Source: Legionella cherrii
GTDB lineage: Bacteria; Pseudomonadota; Gammaproteobacteria; Legionellales; Legionellaceae
DNA length: 64,000 nt
Reading direction: 5' to 3'
Assembly (NCBI RefSeq): GCF_900635815.1
Contig: NZ_LR134173.1
Coordinates: forward strand, 1,272,001-1,336,000
Position 1 is the stretch's first letter. Each line of letters opens with the position of its first letter. Position numbers and translations under genes: made by a program. Below, in pieces: positions 18,810 through 28,741 of this stretch. The notes beneath the pieces are model-generated. The model saw only the letters and a program-made list of their open reading frames with translations, was not told the DNA's origin and made no database searches.

Positions 18810-20924
18810 TCAAGCAGAGGGAGTCGCGGCAGGCATTGCGGGTGCTTCATATCTTTTTGCATCGGCATCTTGAGCAGTTTTGGCAGCAAATAGACCAAGT
18901 CGTTGAGTTAACGCTTTGATTTCAGGTGGATTGTGCACGGCATCATTAATATTATCCAGGAGTTTTTGTCGCGTTGGTGTATATAAATTCAATGCTTCAA
19001 GCAGGGATAAAAAACACATTTTTAAGTAAGTCCAACTAAAGGTATCCACTTTCTTATGCGCTAGCATAACTCTTGAAAAATTAGGATTTTCAACCTGGTC
19101 TTTTATTTGTTTTATGCGTTCTTGTACCTTTAATGTTTTATTTCGGGCAATTTCATCTAAAAGGCGAACGCACATTGATTTTTTATCTAAAGTTTCTTTG
19201 TTTTCAAATATAGAAGTTCTATTATGGGTAGCGGCTTTTAAATCTTTGAAATAAGTTTTAAATTGAGCCAGAGCCACTTGTATCGTATCAAGATGATAAT
19301 ATTCAGCGTAGAATTTTTTCTCGAATTTACTTATTTCTATTTCCAACAGCTTTTCGATACTTCGGTCAATATTCTTAGAAACTTTTGCTTTCGCAATTAT
19401 TTCATTTTTGAGGTTCATTAAATAGGCTTTAAGTTCAGCAATGTATTCTTGATCAGTAAATTGTAAGTCTATAGGATTACACTTTGCTTCCAGATTTTTC
19501 TCGAATGATTCAGTAGTATACTCTTCAATGAAAGCCAGTTTTTCTTGCTCTTGGATTGGCTCTAAACTCTTGAGATAAACTAAATGTTCTTCTGTAGTAT
19601 TTAGCCGCATTTGATGTGTTGCTTTCAAACCCAAGTAATAATGATGACTAGCAACGATTAAACCTTCGATTTCAGTAAAATGAGGATCATACGCTTTAAG
19701 TCCAGAATTACATAGGCCATCGAGCGTATGATGTTCAGGGTATGGGCTAGGAGCAATTTCGACCTTTTTATTTCGTTTAAGTTGCGCTAGTTTGGGTAGT
19801 GCTTTTTTATAAGCAGCACATAACTCAATTTTTGCTTGAGTAGAGTCCACTTTGGGCTTGGGAGCGGAAATATCAAAAAGATCAAGTGGGGTGGTTACTT
19901 GCAGATACCAATAGTATAGATTTTCAATATCTTTGTAGTCTTTATCTATTTTTTTGAGATATTTTTGGTTTCTTTTGATCTGTTTTGTAGCCAGATTAAT
20001 TCTTTTTTCCAGTGGCTCTTTATCATATATTAATCGAATACGCGTTTTCGAATCCAAACTACTCAGTGGCAGTGGATGCACTAAGCCTTTAAAAAATTCA
20101 TTAGTGATTTGCCTTAAGGGGCCGGATAAAATTCCTGGGGAGAGTCCTAATCGGTTTTCCCAGTGATCTGCCTCAAGAAGCATAGGCGTAAATATGCTTG
20201 AGCGCATATTCTCCATGTTATCCATTATGGCGTCATGAGAAGTGCTGGTAAATTCATTAAGCTTTGCTGTGAGTTCCTGGTAAAGATAAATCATTTCCGC
20301 TGATTGCAGGAACAATTTAAAATAGGAATTAGAATTCTCAATCAAACCTTCTATAATTAACGTTGATTTTTTAGCACGAAAATGTAATTCACCAAGTTCT
20401 TCAGTAGTTAGATAATTTGTATTATTTAAGGCGCGAATGTGTTTAGGGCTAATATAAAAGGCATTTATAATATACCAAAGTGCGTTGTATTGAACTTTAG
20501 CTGGTCCATAGGAGACTTGTTCGGGTGCTATTTGGTATGCATCGGAATGTTCCTGGAATGTGGCATAAAGATCCTGGGCCTTATGAAGTAAATCACGAGC
20601 TATGAATCCTGTGTGCGGATCTGCAGCCAAACGCTGTGCTGACTTTATGATTTCATTGAGATGCCCGTAGGCTTGTAATAAATAGCGTACGTATTGAGTT
20701 TTAAAACTTTGATTATTTAAATTTTCTAACTCATGAACGATTCCTTCCAAATGGAACAAACTGTTAAAAATGTCTTTTAATGCACAGACTTGTCTGCTTT
20801 GACTCAATCTCTTGTTATTATCCTCCATTTCAGGGAATGGTACTGCCGATGGAGGGAATACAGTTTGCACGGCTTCATTCAACATTCCTGTTGGTGAAAG
20901 ATCTATGTTTTTTGGGGGGTACAT
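18810..20924 (-). CDS. Effector-like helical protein, probably the C-terminal part of a split giant protein
   Basis: A 704-aa open frame (MYPPKNIDLSPTGMLNEA at its start), very rich in Lys, Glu, Leu and Tyr and almost wholly helical. There is no signal peptide or TM segment. The first 17 codons overlap the end of the 1194-aa frame upstream, and the overlap contains a C6A6 run (plus strand T6G6 at 20908-20919). Removing one C joins the two frames into ALTRYVPPKNIDLSPTG. A segment at about residues 258-345 (PGILSGPL, then KRI..A..QIKRNQKYLKKI) mirrors one in the upstream frame. A ribosome-like GGAGG 12 nt before the ATG allows separate translation. The C-terminus is Ala/Pro rich (APAMPAATPSA). 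The function is unknown. Confidence 0.6.
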   Translation of the reverse strand: MYPPKNIDLSPTGMLNEAVQTVFPPSAVPFPEMEDNNKRLSQSRQVCALKDIFNSLFHLEGIVHELENLNNQSFKTQYVRYLLQAYGHLNEIIKSAQRLAADPHTGFIARDLLHKAQDLYATFQEHSDAYQIAPEQVSYGPAKVQYNALWYIINAFYISPKHIRALNNTNYLTTEELGELHFRAKKSTLIIEGLIENSNSYFKLFLQSAEMIYLYQELTAKLNEFTSTSHDAIMDNMENMRSSIFTPMLLEADHWENRLGLSPGILSGPLRQITNEFFKGLVHPLPLSSLDSKTRIRLIYDKEPLEKRINLATKQIKRNQKYLKKIDKDYKDIENLYYWYLQVTTPLDLFDISAPKPKVDSTQAKIELCAAYKKALPKLAQLKRNKKVEIAPSPYPEHHTLDGLCNSGLKAYDPHFTEIEGLIVASHHYYLGLKATHQMRLNTTEEHLVYLKSLEPIQEQEKLAFIEEYTTESFEKNLEAKCNPIDLQFTDQEYIAELKAYLMNLKNEIIAKAKVSKNIDRSIEKLLEIEISKFEKKFYAEYYHLDTIQVALAQFKTYFKDLKAATHNRTSIFENKETLDKKSMCVRLLDEIARNKTLKVQERIKQIKDQVENPNFSRVMLAHKKVDTFSWTYLKMCFLSLLEALNLYTPTRQKLLDNINDAVHNPPEIKALTQRLGLFAAKTAQDADAKRYEAPAMPAATPSA

Positions 20925-23900
20925 AGCGAGTTAATGCCTCCTGCATTGGATGGTTAAATAGTTTTGTTACCTCAAATAAAGATTGTCTGAATGCATGAAT
21001 GCATTTGGAATAATTAGTATGTTGGATAACAAAGTGTTCTCTACCTGTTTTGGGATCGGGTTTGAGTACTGCTGCGTTATTTTCGAGAGTAAATTTATCT
21101 TGAGCCAGGTTATAAAAACGTTCCTTTCTTCGTTTCCATTCATTAGTGACACGAATAAAGGTTTCCCGGAAATGGTCTTTTAATCCTAAGAACATTAGAA
21201 CAGGTGGAGCATCCCTGCGAAATATCTTTCTGTTTGATAAACTGGCAACCAAATATTTATCAAAATTTAACGCATCTTCCTTCTGTTCGGGGGGGAGGGC
21301 ACAAATTAAGTAGGGTTGAAAAATACTATATAAGTTGCGGAGTTGAGCTTTTACTCCTGGCTCAAGAGAACTTAACAACGATATATTTTTTCGAATTTGA
21401 GGTTTCTCTTTTATTGCTTTATGAAGCAACTCGAGAAATTGAGAATATGCATTGGTCACAACTAGGAATTTATTATGCTTATTTTGATACCATTGGTAGA
21501 TTTCAAGAGCTTGATCCGAATCTAATTGATCAGGATTTTGCAGCAATTTATCGTCTTCTACTTGTTTAAAATGCAGTTTTGCATCTTTTGCTCGTTTACT
21601 TTTCAGAGCCTCCGTTTCTTTTTCATCAAGAAATCGAGCTTTAGCGAAATCATAATAAGTTTGGCTTTTATCCTGCCATTTGGCCAAGGAGTCCTGGGTG
21701 TGTTTATCCAATTGTAAAAACAAGGATACAGGGGGGGCTTCTAATATTTCTACAGGCTTATTGGCAAGGAATGCAGCCAAATATTTTTCAAAATTTTGAG
21801 CCGCCTCTTTAAGCTCTGGTGGTATTCCCAATTTAAAATAGGGCTGGAAGACTTTAAATAACTCGAGACACTTACTTTTTGTCTCGGCATCAAAACTGGT
21901 TAACAGCAAGTTATTACCGTAGAGCTGGGGTTTTTCTTCGATCTGTTTTTTTACTATTTGAGAGAATTGTGTATAGGCGGTAAGAATTTTCTGGAACTCA
22001 TCTTTATTGAACCACTCAAAATTGATGTAATCAAAAAAGCTTTGGATATTTTTATCCAGACCGAGAAAAGAACTCTTTAGGGGAATATTGGTAATCGGAT
22101 TCTGTGCAAATAAATCGGCTAAATAGAGTTCAAGATTTTTTGCTGAGTCTTTAAACTCAGTGGAGGTCATAGAGCCCAAGTAAGGTTGAAACACTTTAAA
22201 TAATTGTTGACACTCTGCTTTTACAGCCTCATCGAGTTTGCTTAGATCCAAATTTTTTTCATAGAACCCTGGTTTGGCGGCGATTTGTTCTTTTACTAGA
22301 TGGACAAAACGCAAATAAGCAGATTGGATCAGTAGAAATCTTCTTTTACTAATCCTTGATATTTTATCTTGCTCTGACTCAACTTGTAACGGTATTGATT
22401 CATCAACCGTATACACACTCGCTTTTTCATTATAAGGAAATAAAACTAAATTGGCTTTTTTGTGCACCGAATCAATAAGGTTTTTATTCAATTTAATATG
22501 AAAAACCTTACTGTTTTCATCTTTAGTAATTAAATTCTTTAACGCCTTTTCTTTTTCCAAAACAAAACTGATATGGTCTAAGGGAAGCTGTCTTTTTAAC
22601 TTGCGTATGCTCGAGCCCATGAAAGAGTACCAATCTTCTTTTTCAGGACCTGTTAATCTTGAGATTATGAGTTCATTTAAATCGATGTCGAGTTGGGCCA
22701 TATAAGGCTTAATAAGCTTATAGTGTTTTATAAGCTCTTTTTTAACCTCTGGGGGAAGTTGATACAAACGAAGATTTCTATAGCGAGGATCTTGTAACAG
22801 TTCAAAAAATTCTTTACATGCGGTATTTGCTTTTTTAATTTTATATAAAGATTTATTGTCTTTATCGATCCTTTTATACGTCATTTCTAATCTTAATTCG
22901 ATAAAGCGCGGATCTTCTATTTCCAGTAAATCTGCTCCTTTCTCTTTAAAATCAATGGCCTTTTGGGGCAGGTAAAGTATTTTTTCGTATAAAACTTTGA
23001 TTTTTTCCATTAAAGGAACAGACAAAGTGCCAGGCTTTAGCATGGCGTTGTCTTCAATTTTATCAACAAAACCAAATAAAGTGGGTAACAAGGTGTACTT
23101 AAGCTGCGCTAATTTATCGCGAACTAGATCTTGAGATGATTCACTGAGCTCTCCAATTTGTTCTAAAGTGCTCATCGATAAAGTAATTAGATTACTAATT
23201 ATGTGGATATAATTTAAAAATTTAAATGAAATAAAAAAGCGGTTTCCTTTTAAATTTTCTATATCATTCAATAGGCTTAGTGCTGCTTTTTGCAGCTCAG
23301 CCAGCTTTTCTTGGTTCAGTTTAGGTTCTGATTTTTTTATCTGCGACGAATATTGTTCTATGTAATGAGTTAATTTATCAATATAACTCGGTAAAACGGC
23401 ACTGAACTGAGTCAGAAAATTATAATCCACATTACTACTAATGGGCCGCAGTTGATCGACGGTGATTCCAGCTACTTCCCCTATTTGCGATGCTAATGGC
23501 ATAGGTTTGAGTGCTGTGACAAAAGCCTTTTGTTCTTTAGCATGGTTCTCTGCAAATGCTTGAATTTGACTGAATACAGGCAAAATAAGGGCTAACTCCT
23601 CATTAAACATGTCTTTCAGATCAACGTCTAAATGAGTAAGCAGATAACTTGCTTCATAAGCTGAATTAATTGTTTTACTGTAGAGTAAAGTCAGATCAGT
23701 ATAACTGCGCTTAAGATCTCTGACATCAATATTTTCCAAATCTAAAAAAGTAAGACGCGCATGATAGAGTGCATTGATCAGTTTTTTAATTTGAGAAATA
23801 TTATCAGGATCGAGATCATAGTTGCTAAAAGGAGCCCACTCGATATGACCATTCCTTGAAGCCGCTGATAGTACACGTGCTCTAAATTCATCGAGTGTAA

Positions 23901-24459
23901 AAGGAAGGGTGTGATTTCTTTTTGATGTAATTCTAAGAATTTCGGGCATAAAAGGCTCAAGGTCCTTGGGTGCAAAACCTGAGCGTAAGTTAATCTTTAA
24001 TTCTTCCTTTTTTATTACCGACGTTATCAATTTTCCTTGTGGGTCAATAACGGTATATTCAAGGCCTGCATCAATTATACGGGCATAAAAAGAGCCTTTT
24101 TCAGGGACTATGCCGCTGGTCATTAAGCCAATGTTGTATTTAAAAGGGACTGGTGCGTCGAGCTCTGTCAAAACAACATCTTTAACCTCCTTTCTATCTT
24201 TAACCCCCTCTTCACCGGGCGTAATTACTGAATAGGCAATTTTTCCATTTTTTTCCCTTATGTATATTTGTTTCTCTTTTAATTCGGTTTCATCCGACAT
24301 GAAACAAAGCTCGTAGCGAGGAAAATAAGGAACTATTAGAGGACTAACATGTTTGCTGTATAGAATGTCAAAAATTTTAGTGTCAATTTGCTCCAGTATT
24401 TTAGATATCTGGTTTTTCTTAAATGACTCTAATAATTTTACATATTCTTCAAATATCAT
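20875..24459 (-). CDS. Very large effector-like protein with tandem repeats, unknown function
   Basis: A 1194-aa frame with no signal peptide, mostly helical. The first 200 residues include beta-rich stretches (YVKLLESFKKNQ; then VITPGEEGVKDRKE). From about residue 713 there are three tandem degenerate repeats. Each starts with AY-x-x-F, then I-x-x-KP, K-x-x-C/L-x-x-LF-x-x-FQPY, then N-F/L-x-x-YL, and ends P-x-x-x-FL-x-L. They begin near residues 713, 828 and 1005. This architecture and size recall the long Dot/Icm substrates of the SdhA/SidH type, but I cannot show homology by eye. It is probably the N-terminal two thirds of a roughly 1880-aa protein continued at 20924-18810. Confidence 0.65.
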   Translation of the reverse strand: MIFEEYVKLLESFKKNQISKILEQIDTKIFDILYSKHVSPLIVPYFPRYELCFMSDETELKEKQIYIREKNGKIAYSVITPGEEGVKDRKEVKDVVLTELDAPVPFKYNIGLMTSGIVPEKGSFYARIIDAGLEYTVIDPQGKLITSVIKKEELKINLRSGFAPKDLEPFMPEILRITSKRNHTLPFTLDEFRARVLSAASRNGHIEWAPFSNYDLDPDNISQIKKLINALYHARLTFLDLENIDVRDLKRSYTDLTLLYSKTINSAYEASYLLTHLDVDLKDMFNEELALILPVFSQIQAFAENHAKEQKAFVTALKPMPLASQIGEVAGITVDQLRPISSNVDYNFLTQFSAVLPSYIDKLTHYIEQYSSQIKKSEPKLNQEKLAELQKAALSLLNDIENLKGNRFFISFKFLNYIHIISNLITLSMSTLEQIGELSESSQDLVRDKLAQLKYTLLPTLFGFVDKIEDNAMLKPGTLSVPLMEKIKVLYEKILYLPQKAIDFKEKGADLLEIEDPRFIELRLEMTYKRIDKDNKSLYKIKKANTACKEFFELLQDPRYRNLRLYQLPPEVKKELIKHYKLIKPYMAQLDIDLNELIISRLTGPEKEDWYSFMGSSIRKLKRQLPLDHISFVLEKEKALKNLITKDENSKVFHIKLNKNLIDSVHKKANLVLFPYNEKASVYTVDESIPLQVESEQDKISRISKRRFLLIQSAYLRFVHLVKEQIAAKPGFYEKNLDLSKLDEAVKAECQQLFKVFQPYLGSMTSTEFKDSAKNLELYLADLFAQNPITNIPLKSSFLGLDKNIQSFFDYINFEWFNKDEFQKILTAYTQFSQIVKKQIEEKPQLYGNNLLLTSFDAETKSKCLELFKVFQPYFKLGIPPELKEAAQNFEKYLAAFLANKPVEILEAPPVSLFLQLDKHTQDSLAKWQDKSQTYYDFAKARFLDEKETEALKSKRAKDAKLHFKQVEDDKLLQNPDQLDSDQALEIYQWYQNKHNKFLVVTNAYSQFLELLHKAIKEKPQIRKNISLLSSLEPGVKAQLRNLYSIFQPYLICALPPEQKEDALNFDKYLVASLSNRKIFRRDAPPVLMFLGLKDHFRETFIRVTNEWKRRKERFYNLAQDKFTLENNAAVLKPDPKTGREHFVIQHTNYSKCIHAFRQSLFEVTKLFNHPMQEALTRYVPPKKHRSFTNRNVE

Positions 24460-24589
24460 TTACAGTAGCCTAATCATTAATTATTTTATTGGGCATTACT
24501 AAATCGGTACTAATAATACCTCAATTTGGCAATATTTTCGACTGTAATTGTAGATAAAACAACAATAACCTCTGTCTCTATTGTTTATG

Positions 24590-25072
24590 CTACAGGGATT
24601 TTGAACGTATTTTTATGGATAATTCCAAAATAAACTCTGCAGACAGCTCCGTGAAACCAGGGTAATCTGTATAGGCTTTGATCTGGATAGGTTGAGTTAT
24701 TCGTTCCCCAGTTTTTTGAGACTCGTCTAGCATTGCTTCAACTTTTGCTCCTTCAGTACAAACAAAATAAACATCCGACTCGGGGCGACGTAAGAATTGG
24801 GCCTGAAATGATTTAAAAACAATAGAAGCATTTAATTTTTTTTGGCTAGCATGATAAAAACTATGTAGGCCTCCCGCTAAATCAGCACCAACACTGAGTG
24901 CGCCGAAATACATGGAATTTAAATGATTACGACTGCGCCGATTTAAAGGGAGGCAAATAATGATTTCAGTATCGGTAAGTTTTATGAGCCGGGGTTTTAA
25001 GTAGCCGATCAGGGGTACTTTAAAATGACTAAATTTCCAAAGAAAGAATTTAAAACGAGTCAACATGTTCAT
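24590..25072 (-). CDS. DUF4442 hotdog-fold putative thioesterase
   Basis: A 160-aa protein with the DUF4442/YiiD-C-like pattern. It has an N-terminal basic region, GYLKPRLIKL, then RNHLNSMYFGALSVGADLAGG as the helix-containing active-site region. Strands follow including SIVFKSFQAQFLRRPESDVYF. Relatives are hotdog thioesterase-like proteins acting on acyl-CoA or acyl-ACP; activity is not proven. Its ATG overlaps the stop of the DotI/IcmL-like gene (ATGA), so both are co-translated. About 117 bp separate it from the giant effector-like gene downstream. Confidence 0.72.
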   Translation of the reverse strand: MNMLTRFKFFLWKFSHFKVPLIGYLKPRLIKLTDTEIIICLPLNRRSRNHLNSMYFGALSVGADLAGGLHSFYHASQKKLNASIVFKSFQAQFLRRPESDVYFVCTEGAKVEAMLDESQKTGERITQPIQIKAYTDYPGFTELSAEFILELSIKIRSKSL

Positions 25073-25542
25073 TGGTTTTCCTTTTTTACCATATCCATAC
25101 TTTGAATGAGCAAAAGTCCATGGGGCAGTGGATTTGCTTCAATAACTATAAGGGAAAAAGCAATCGTAAGATTCAATTCAGGAATTGAGACCACTTCATT
25201 AACCCGCCAATAATGAATATTTAAAGCGATACCTTTTTCAGCGATATAGGGCTCTGTAATAAATGTGGGGTGAAGTGTGAGTTGTTGGTTTTTGATCACC
25301 TCAAGATAATTGCCCAGAAAGTCAGTTAAGGCATTCCAGGCATTTCCCGTATAGTTTTTATGTAATTCTGAATCATTACTTGAGTCATAATTGTAATCTA
25401 CGGATAAAGTATTCAATAGAATTTTTTTCACCCATTGGCATACTGCTGCATCATTTTGTGTATATTCATTTTGTGCATAAAGAGCATATGAAGATATGAA
25501 AAGTACGAGCCATAGCAATATCCTTTGCAAGAGCGTATTCAT
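25069..25542 (-). CDS. DotI/IcmL/TraM-like periplasmic protein
   Basis: A 157-aa protein with AAGGA 8 nt before its ATG. An N-terminal hydrophobic segment (LLWLVLFISSYALYAQ) acts as a signal peptide. The rest fits the IcmL C-terminal domain. It shows VCQWVKKILLNTLSVDYNYD, then NYTGNAWNALTDFLGNY, KNQQLTLHPTFITEPYI, HYWRVNEVVSIP and a final strand LTIAFSLIVIEANPLPHGLL. True DotI/IcmL has a cytoplasmic tail and TM anchor; here only the periplasmic domain and signal remain. It may be a secreted accessory copy of the Dot/Icm inner-membrane component. It is coupled to the DUF4442 gene. Confidence 0.65.
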   Translation of the reverse strand: MNTLLQRILLWLVLFISSYALYAQNEYTQNDAAVCQWVKKILLNTLSVDYNYDSSNDSELHKNYTGNAWNALTDFLGNYLEVIKNQQLTLHPTFITEPYIAEKGIALNIHYWRVNEVVSIPELNLTIAFSLIVIEANPLPHGLLLIQSMDMVKKENQ

Positions 25543-25807
25543 ATTTGAAATCCTTTTTAAGTTATTAAAAAGAAAAGGTTAAGTCTTTTATTGTAGTACA
25601 ATCTGTAATTTAGAAATAGGAATCGAACAATTTCATTTTTTCTGTGCAAAAATATGCTAAAATAAAAAATTATTTTTGATCCGTTTCCAAAGTAAAAATG
25701 TTTATTTGATCTATACGCTCTATTTTTTTGACGTATAATTAAATTTTTTGAAGCCGCAAATAATTAAACCATAACTAATCTGTCTTAAACCAAAATAATC
25801 GAATTTT

Positions 25808-28634
25808 ATGCATACTATCACCATACGTGGTGCACGAACCCACAACCTTAAAAATCTTGACCTGGATTTACCACGCGATCAACTCATTGTAATTACGGGT
25901 TTATCCGGTTCAGGGAAATCCTCGTTAGCCTTTGATACATTGTATGCGGAGGGGCAGCGTCGTTATGTCGAATCGCTCTCTGCTTATGCGCGGCAATTTT
26001 TATCGATGATGGAAAAGCCTGATGTGGATTCAATCGAAGGATTATCACCGGCAATTTCCATTGAGCAAAAAGCAACTTCACACAATCCTCGCTCGACGGT
26101 CGGGACCATTACTGAAATCTATGATTATTTACGGTTACTCTACGCACGAGTGGGGTGAACCTCGGTGTCCTACGCATCACGTCAGTTTGCATGCGCAAAC
26201 GATTAGTCAAATGGTGGATCAGGTACTTGCTTTGCCTACGGACAGTAAAGTGATGATTTTGGCTCCGGTTGTGCGTGAACGCAAAGGAGAGCAGGTCCAG
26301 CTTTTACAGCAGTTACAAGCGCAAGGCTATGTACGTGCTCGAATTGATGGAGAACTCTATGAGTTGGATTCGCCTCCTAAGCTGGGTCTGCGTACTAAGC
26401 ATACGATTGAAGTCGTGGTGGATCGTTTTAAAGTCAGGCCTGACATTGCGCAGCGCTTAAGCGAGTCCTTTGAAAATGCGTTAAATTTGGCTGAGGGCCT
26501 TGCAATTGTTGCTTCTATGGAAAATCAATTTGATGACCTGGTTTTTTCTTCCAAATTTGCTTGCCCAGAATGTGGATACAGCCTAAGTGAGTTAGAGCCC
26601 AGACTTTTTTCATTTAATAACCCAGTTGGTGCTTGTCCTTCTTGTGATGGGTTGGGTGTTGATCAGTTTTTTGATCCGGATCGTGTTGTTCATGATCAAA
26701 CAGCCAGTTTGGCCGAAGGGGCTATTCGTGGTTGGGATAAAAAAACGACTTATTATTTTTCAATGCTCGAATCGCTTGCACAACATTATGGTTTTGATAT
26801 TCATACCGCATTTTGTGATTTGCCTGAGGAAGTCCGCCAAATTGTTTTATATGGGGGAAATGAGGTTATCGATTTTCATTATCATAGGCCCAATGGTGGG
26901 TATATGGTGAAGCGACATCCTTTTGAAGGCATTATTCCGAACATGCAACGACGTTATCGGGAGTCTGATTCGGGAATGATACGTGAAGAACTTGCTAAAT
27001 ATTTATCATCTCGTCCATGTCAGAGTTGCCAAGGAACACGATTGCGTGAATCTGCGCGGAATGTGTTTATTGATAACAAAAATTTACCTGAAGTTACCGC
27101 TTATTCGATCGAAAAAGCCTATCTGTTTTTTAAAAATTTGCATATGACCGGCTATAAAGGTGAAATTGCAGCAAAGATTAACAAAGAAATTGTTGAGCGA
27201 TTAGGGTTTTTGGTCAATGTAGGCCTGGATTATCTCTCCTTAACACGTAGTGCTGAAACATTGTCAGGAGGGGAAGCCCAACGTATTCGATTAGCCAGTC
27301 AAATTGGCTCGGGATTAGTGGGGGTGATGTATATTTTGGACGAACCCTCCATTGGTTTGCATCAAAGAGATAACGATCGCTTATTAAAAACATTAATGCA
27401 CTTAAGGAATCTGGGAAATACAGTCATTGTGGTGGAACATGATGAAGACGCGATTCGCAGTGCTGATTTTGTTCTGGATATAGGCCCTGGCGCTGGGGTT
27501 CATGGTGGGGAAATTGTTGCTCGTGGGACCCCTCAGGAAATCATGCAATCTCCAGCTTCATTGACGGGTCAATATTTATCTGGGAAACAATCCATCGCAA
27601 TTCCTGAAAACCGCCGGCCAATTAATCCCGAAAAAATGATACATTTAAAAGGGGTGGTCTGTAATAATTTACTCGATGTCAATGTCAGTATTCCTTTGGG
27701 TTTGCTAACTTGCATTACGGGGGTTTCGGGTTCCGGGAAATCCAGTTTAATTAATGATACTTTATATCCGAGTGCCGCAAATCTATTAAATAGAGCAAGT
27801 TTATATACTCCTGGTTCCGTTAAAGAAATCACCGGTTTAGATCTATGCGATAAGGTGATTGATATTGATCAGAGTCCAATAGGGAGGACTCCGCGTTCTA
27901 ATCCGGCTACCTATACTGGAATATTTACTCATATTCGCGAATTATTTGCCGCAACTCCTGAGTCTCGAGCACGGGGTTATCAGCCTGGGCGGTTTAGCTT
28001 TAATGTGCGTGGGGGGCGCTGTGAAGCGTGTCAGGGTGATGGACTTATTAAAGTCGAGATGCATTTTTTGCCTGATATTTATGTGTCATGCGATGTATGT
28101 AAAGGCAAACGTTACAATCGAGAAACTCTTGATATTCAATATAAGGGCAAAAACATTCATGAAGTTTTAGAAATGACGGTTGAAGATGCAAGCCATTTTT
28201 TCGCAGCGATTCCGGTATTAGCCAGAAAATGTCAGACCCTGATGGATGTGGGCTTGTCTTATATCAAATTAGGGCAAAGTGCGACTACCCTATCTGGTGG
28301 GGAGGCTCAGCGCATCAAATTGTCGCGTGAGCTGTCAAAGCGAGATACAGGAAGCACTTTATATATTCTTGATGAACCAACAACCGGATTGCATTTTCAT
28401 GATACCAAACAGTTGTTATCCGTATTATTTCGTTTGCGAGAACAAGGCAATACCATCGTGATTATTGAACATAATTTGGATGTGATTAAAACGGCGGATT
28501 GGATTATTGATTTGGGGCCAGAGGGAGGAAGTAAAGGTGGGCGTATCGTGGCAACGGGGACGCCAGAACAGGTTGCCGAATGCGAGCATTCCTATACAGG
28601 GCAATTTTTAAAGCCTATTTTGGCTACACGGTGA
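25808..28634 (+). pseudogene. uvrA: Excinuclease ABC subunit A, frameshifted
   Basis: UvrA is the damage-sensing ATPase of nucleotide excision repair, normally about 940 aa. Codons 1-116 run from the ATG at 25808 ([19 protein letters not shown]) with Walker [10 protein letters not shown]. The frame then stops at 26158 just after LLYARVG. The next frame continues without loss as [15 protein letters not shown] through to 28634. The GGGG at 26152-26155 should be GGG to keep RVGEPRC. The rest is complete: zinc-finger Cys pairs ([27 protein letters not shown]), two LSGGEAQRI signatures and a second Walker [10 protein letters not shown]. Either a recent inactivation or a one-base sequencing error; everything else is intact. 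Confidence 0.93.
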
Positions 28635-28741
28635 TTTTTACTACCCATCCTCATCTCAAACAGAGCGAGTGGTTTCCCATACCCACAAGGTGCCGCATTG
28701 TGGAGACCCCTTGCTTGCGTTCGGGATGACCCGCAACCCAA

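Noticed and set aside
21204..21569. 121-codon open frame on the plus strand
   Set aside because: It lies wholly antisense to the giant effector-like gene, has no ribosome site and no recognisable protein features.
24460..24589. PmrA or CpxR box upstream of the giant effector-like gene
   Set aside because: No paired TTAA-type or GTAAA-N6-GTAAA motif found on either strand.
25734..25739. TATAAT box upstream of uvrA
   Set aside because: A perfect -10 sequence, but no acceptable -35 at 16-18 bp (the nearest TTGATC is 22 bp away) and the region is AT-rich, so it could be chance.
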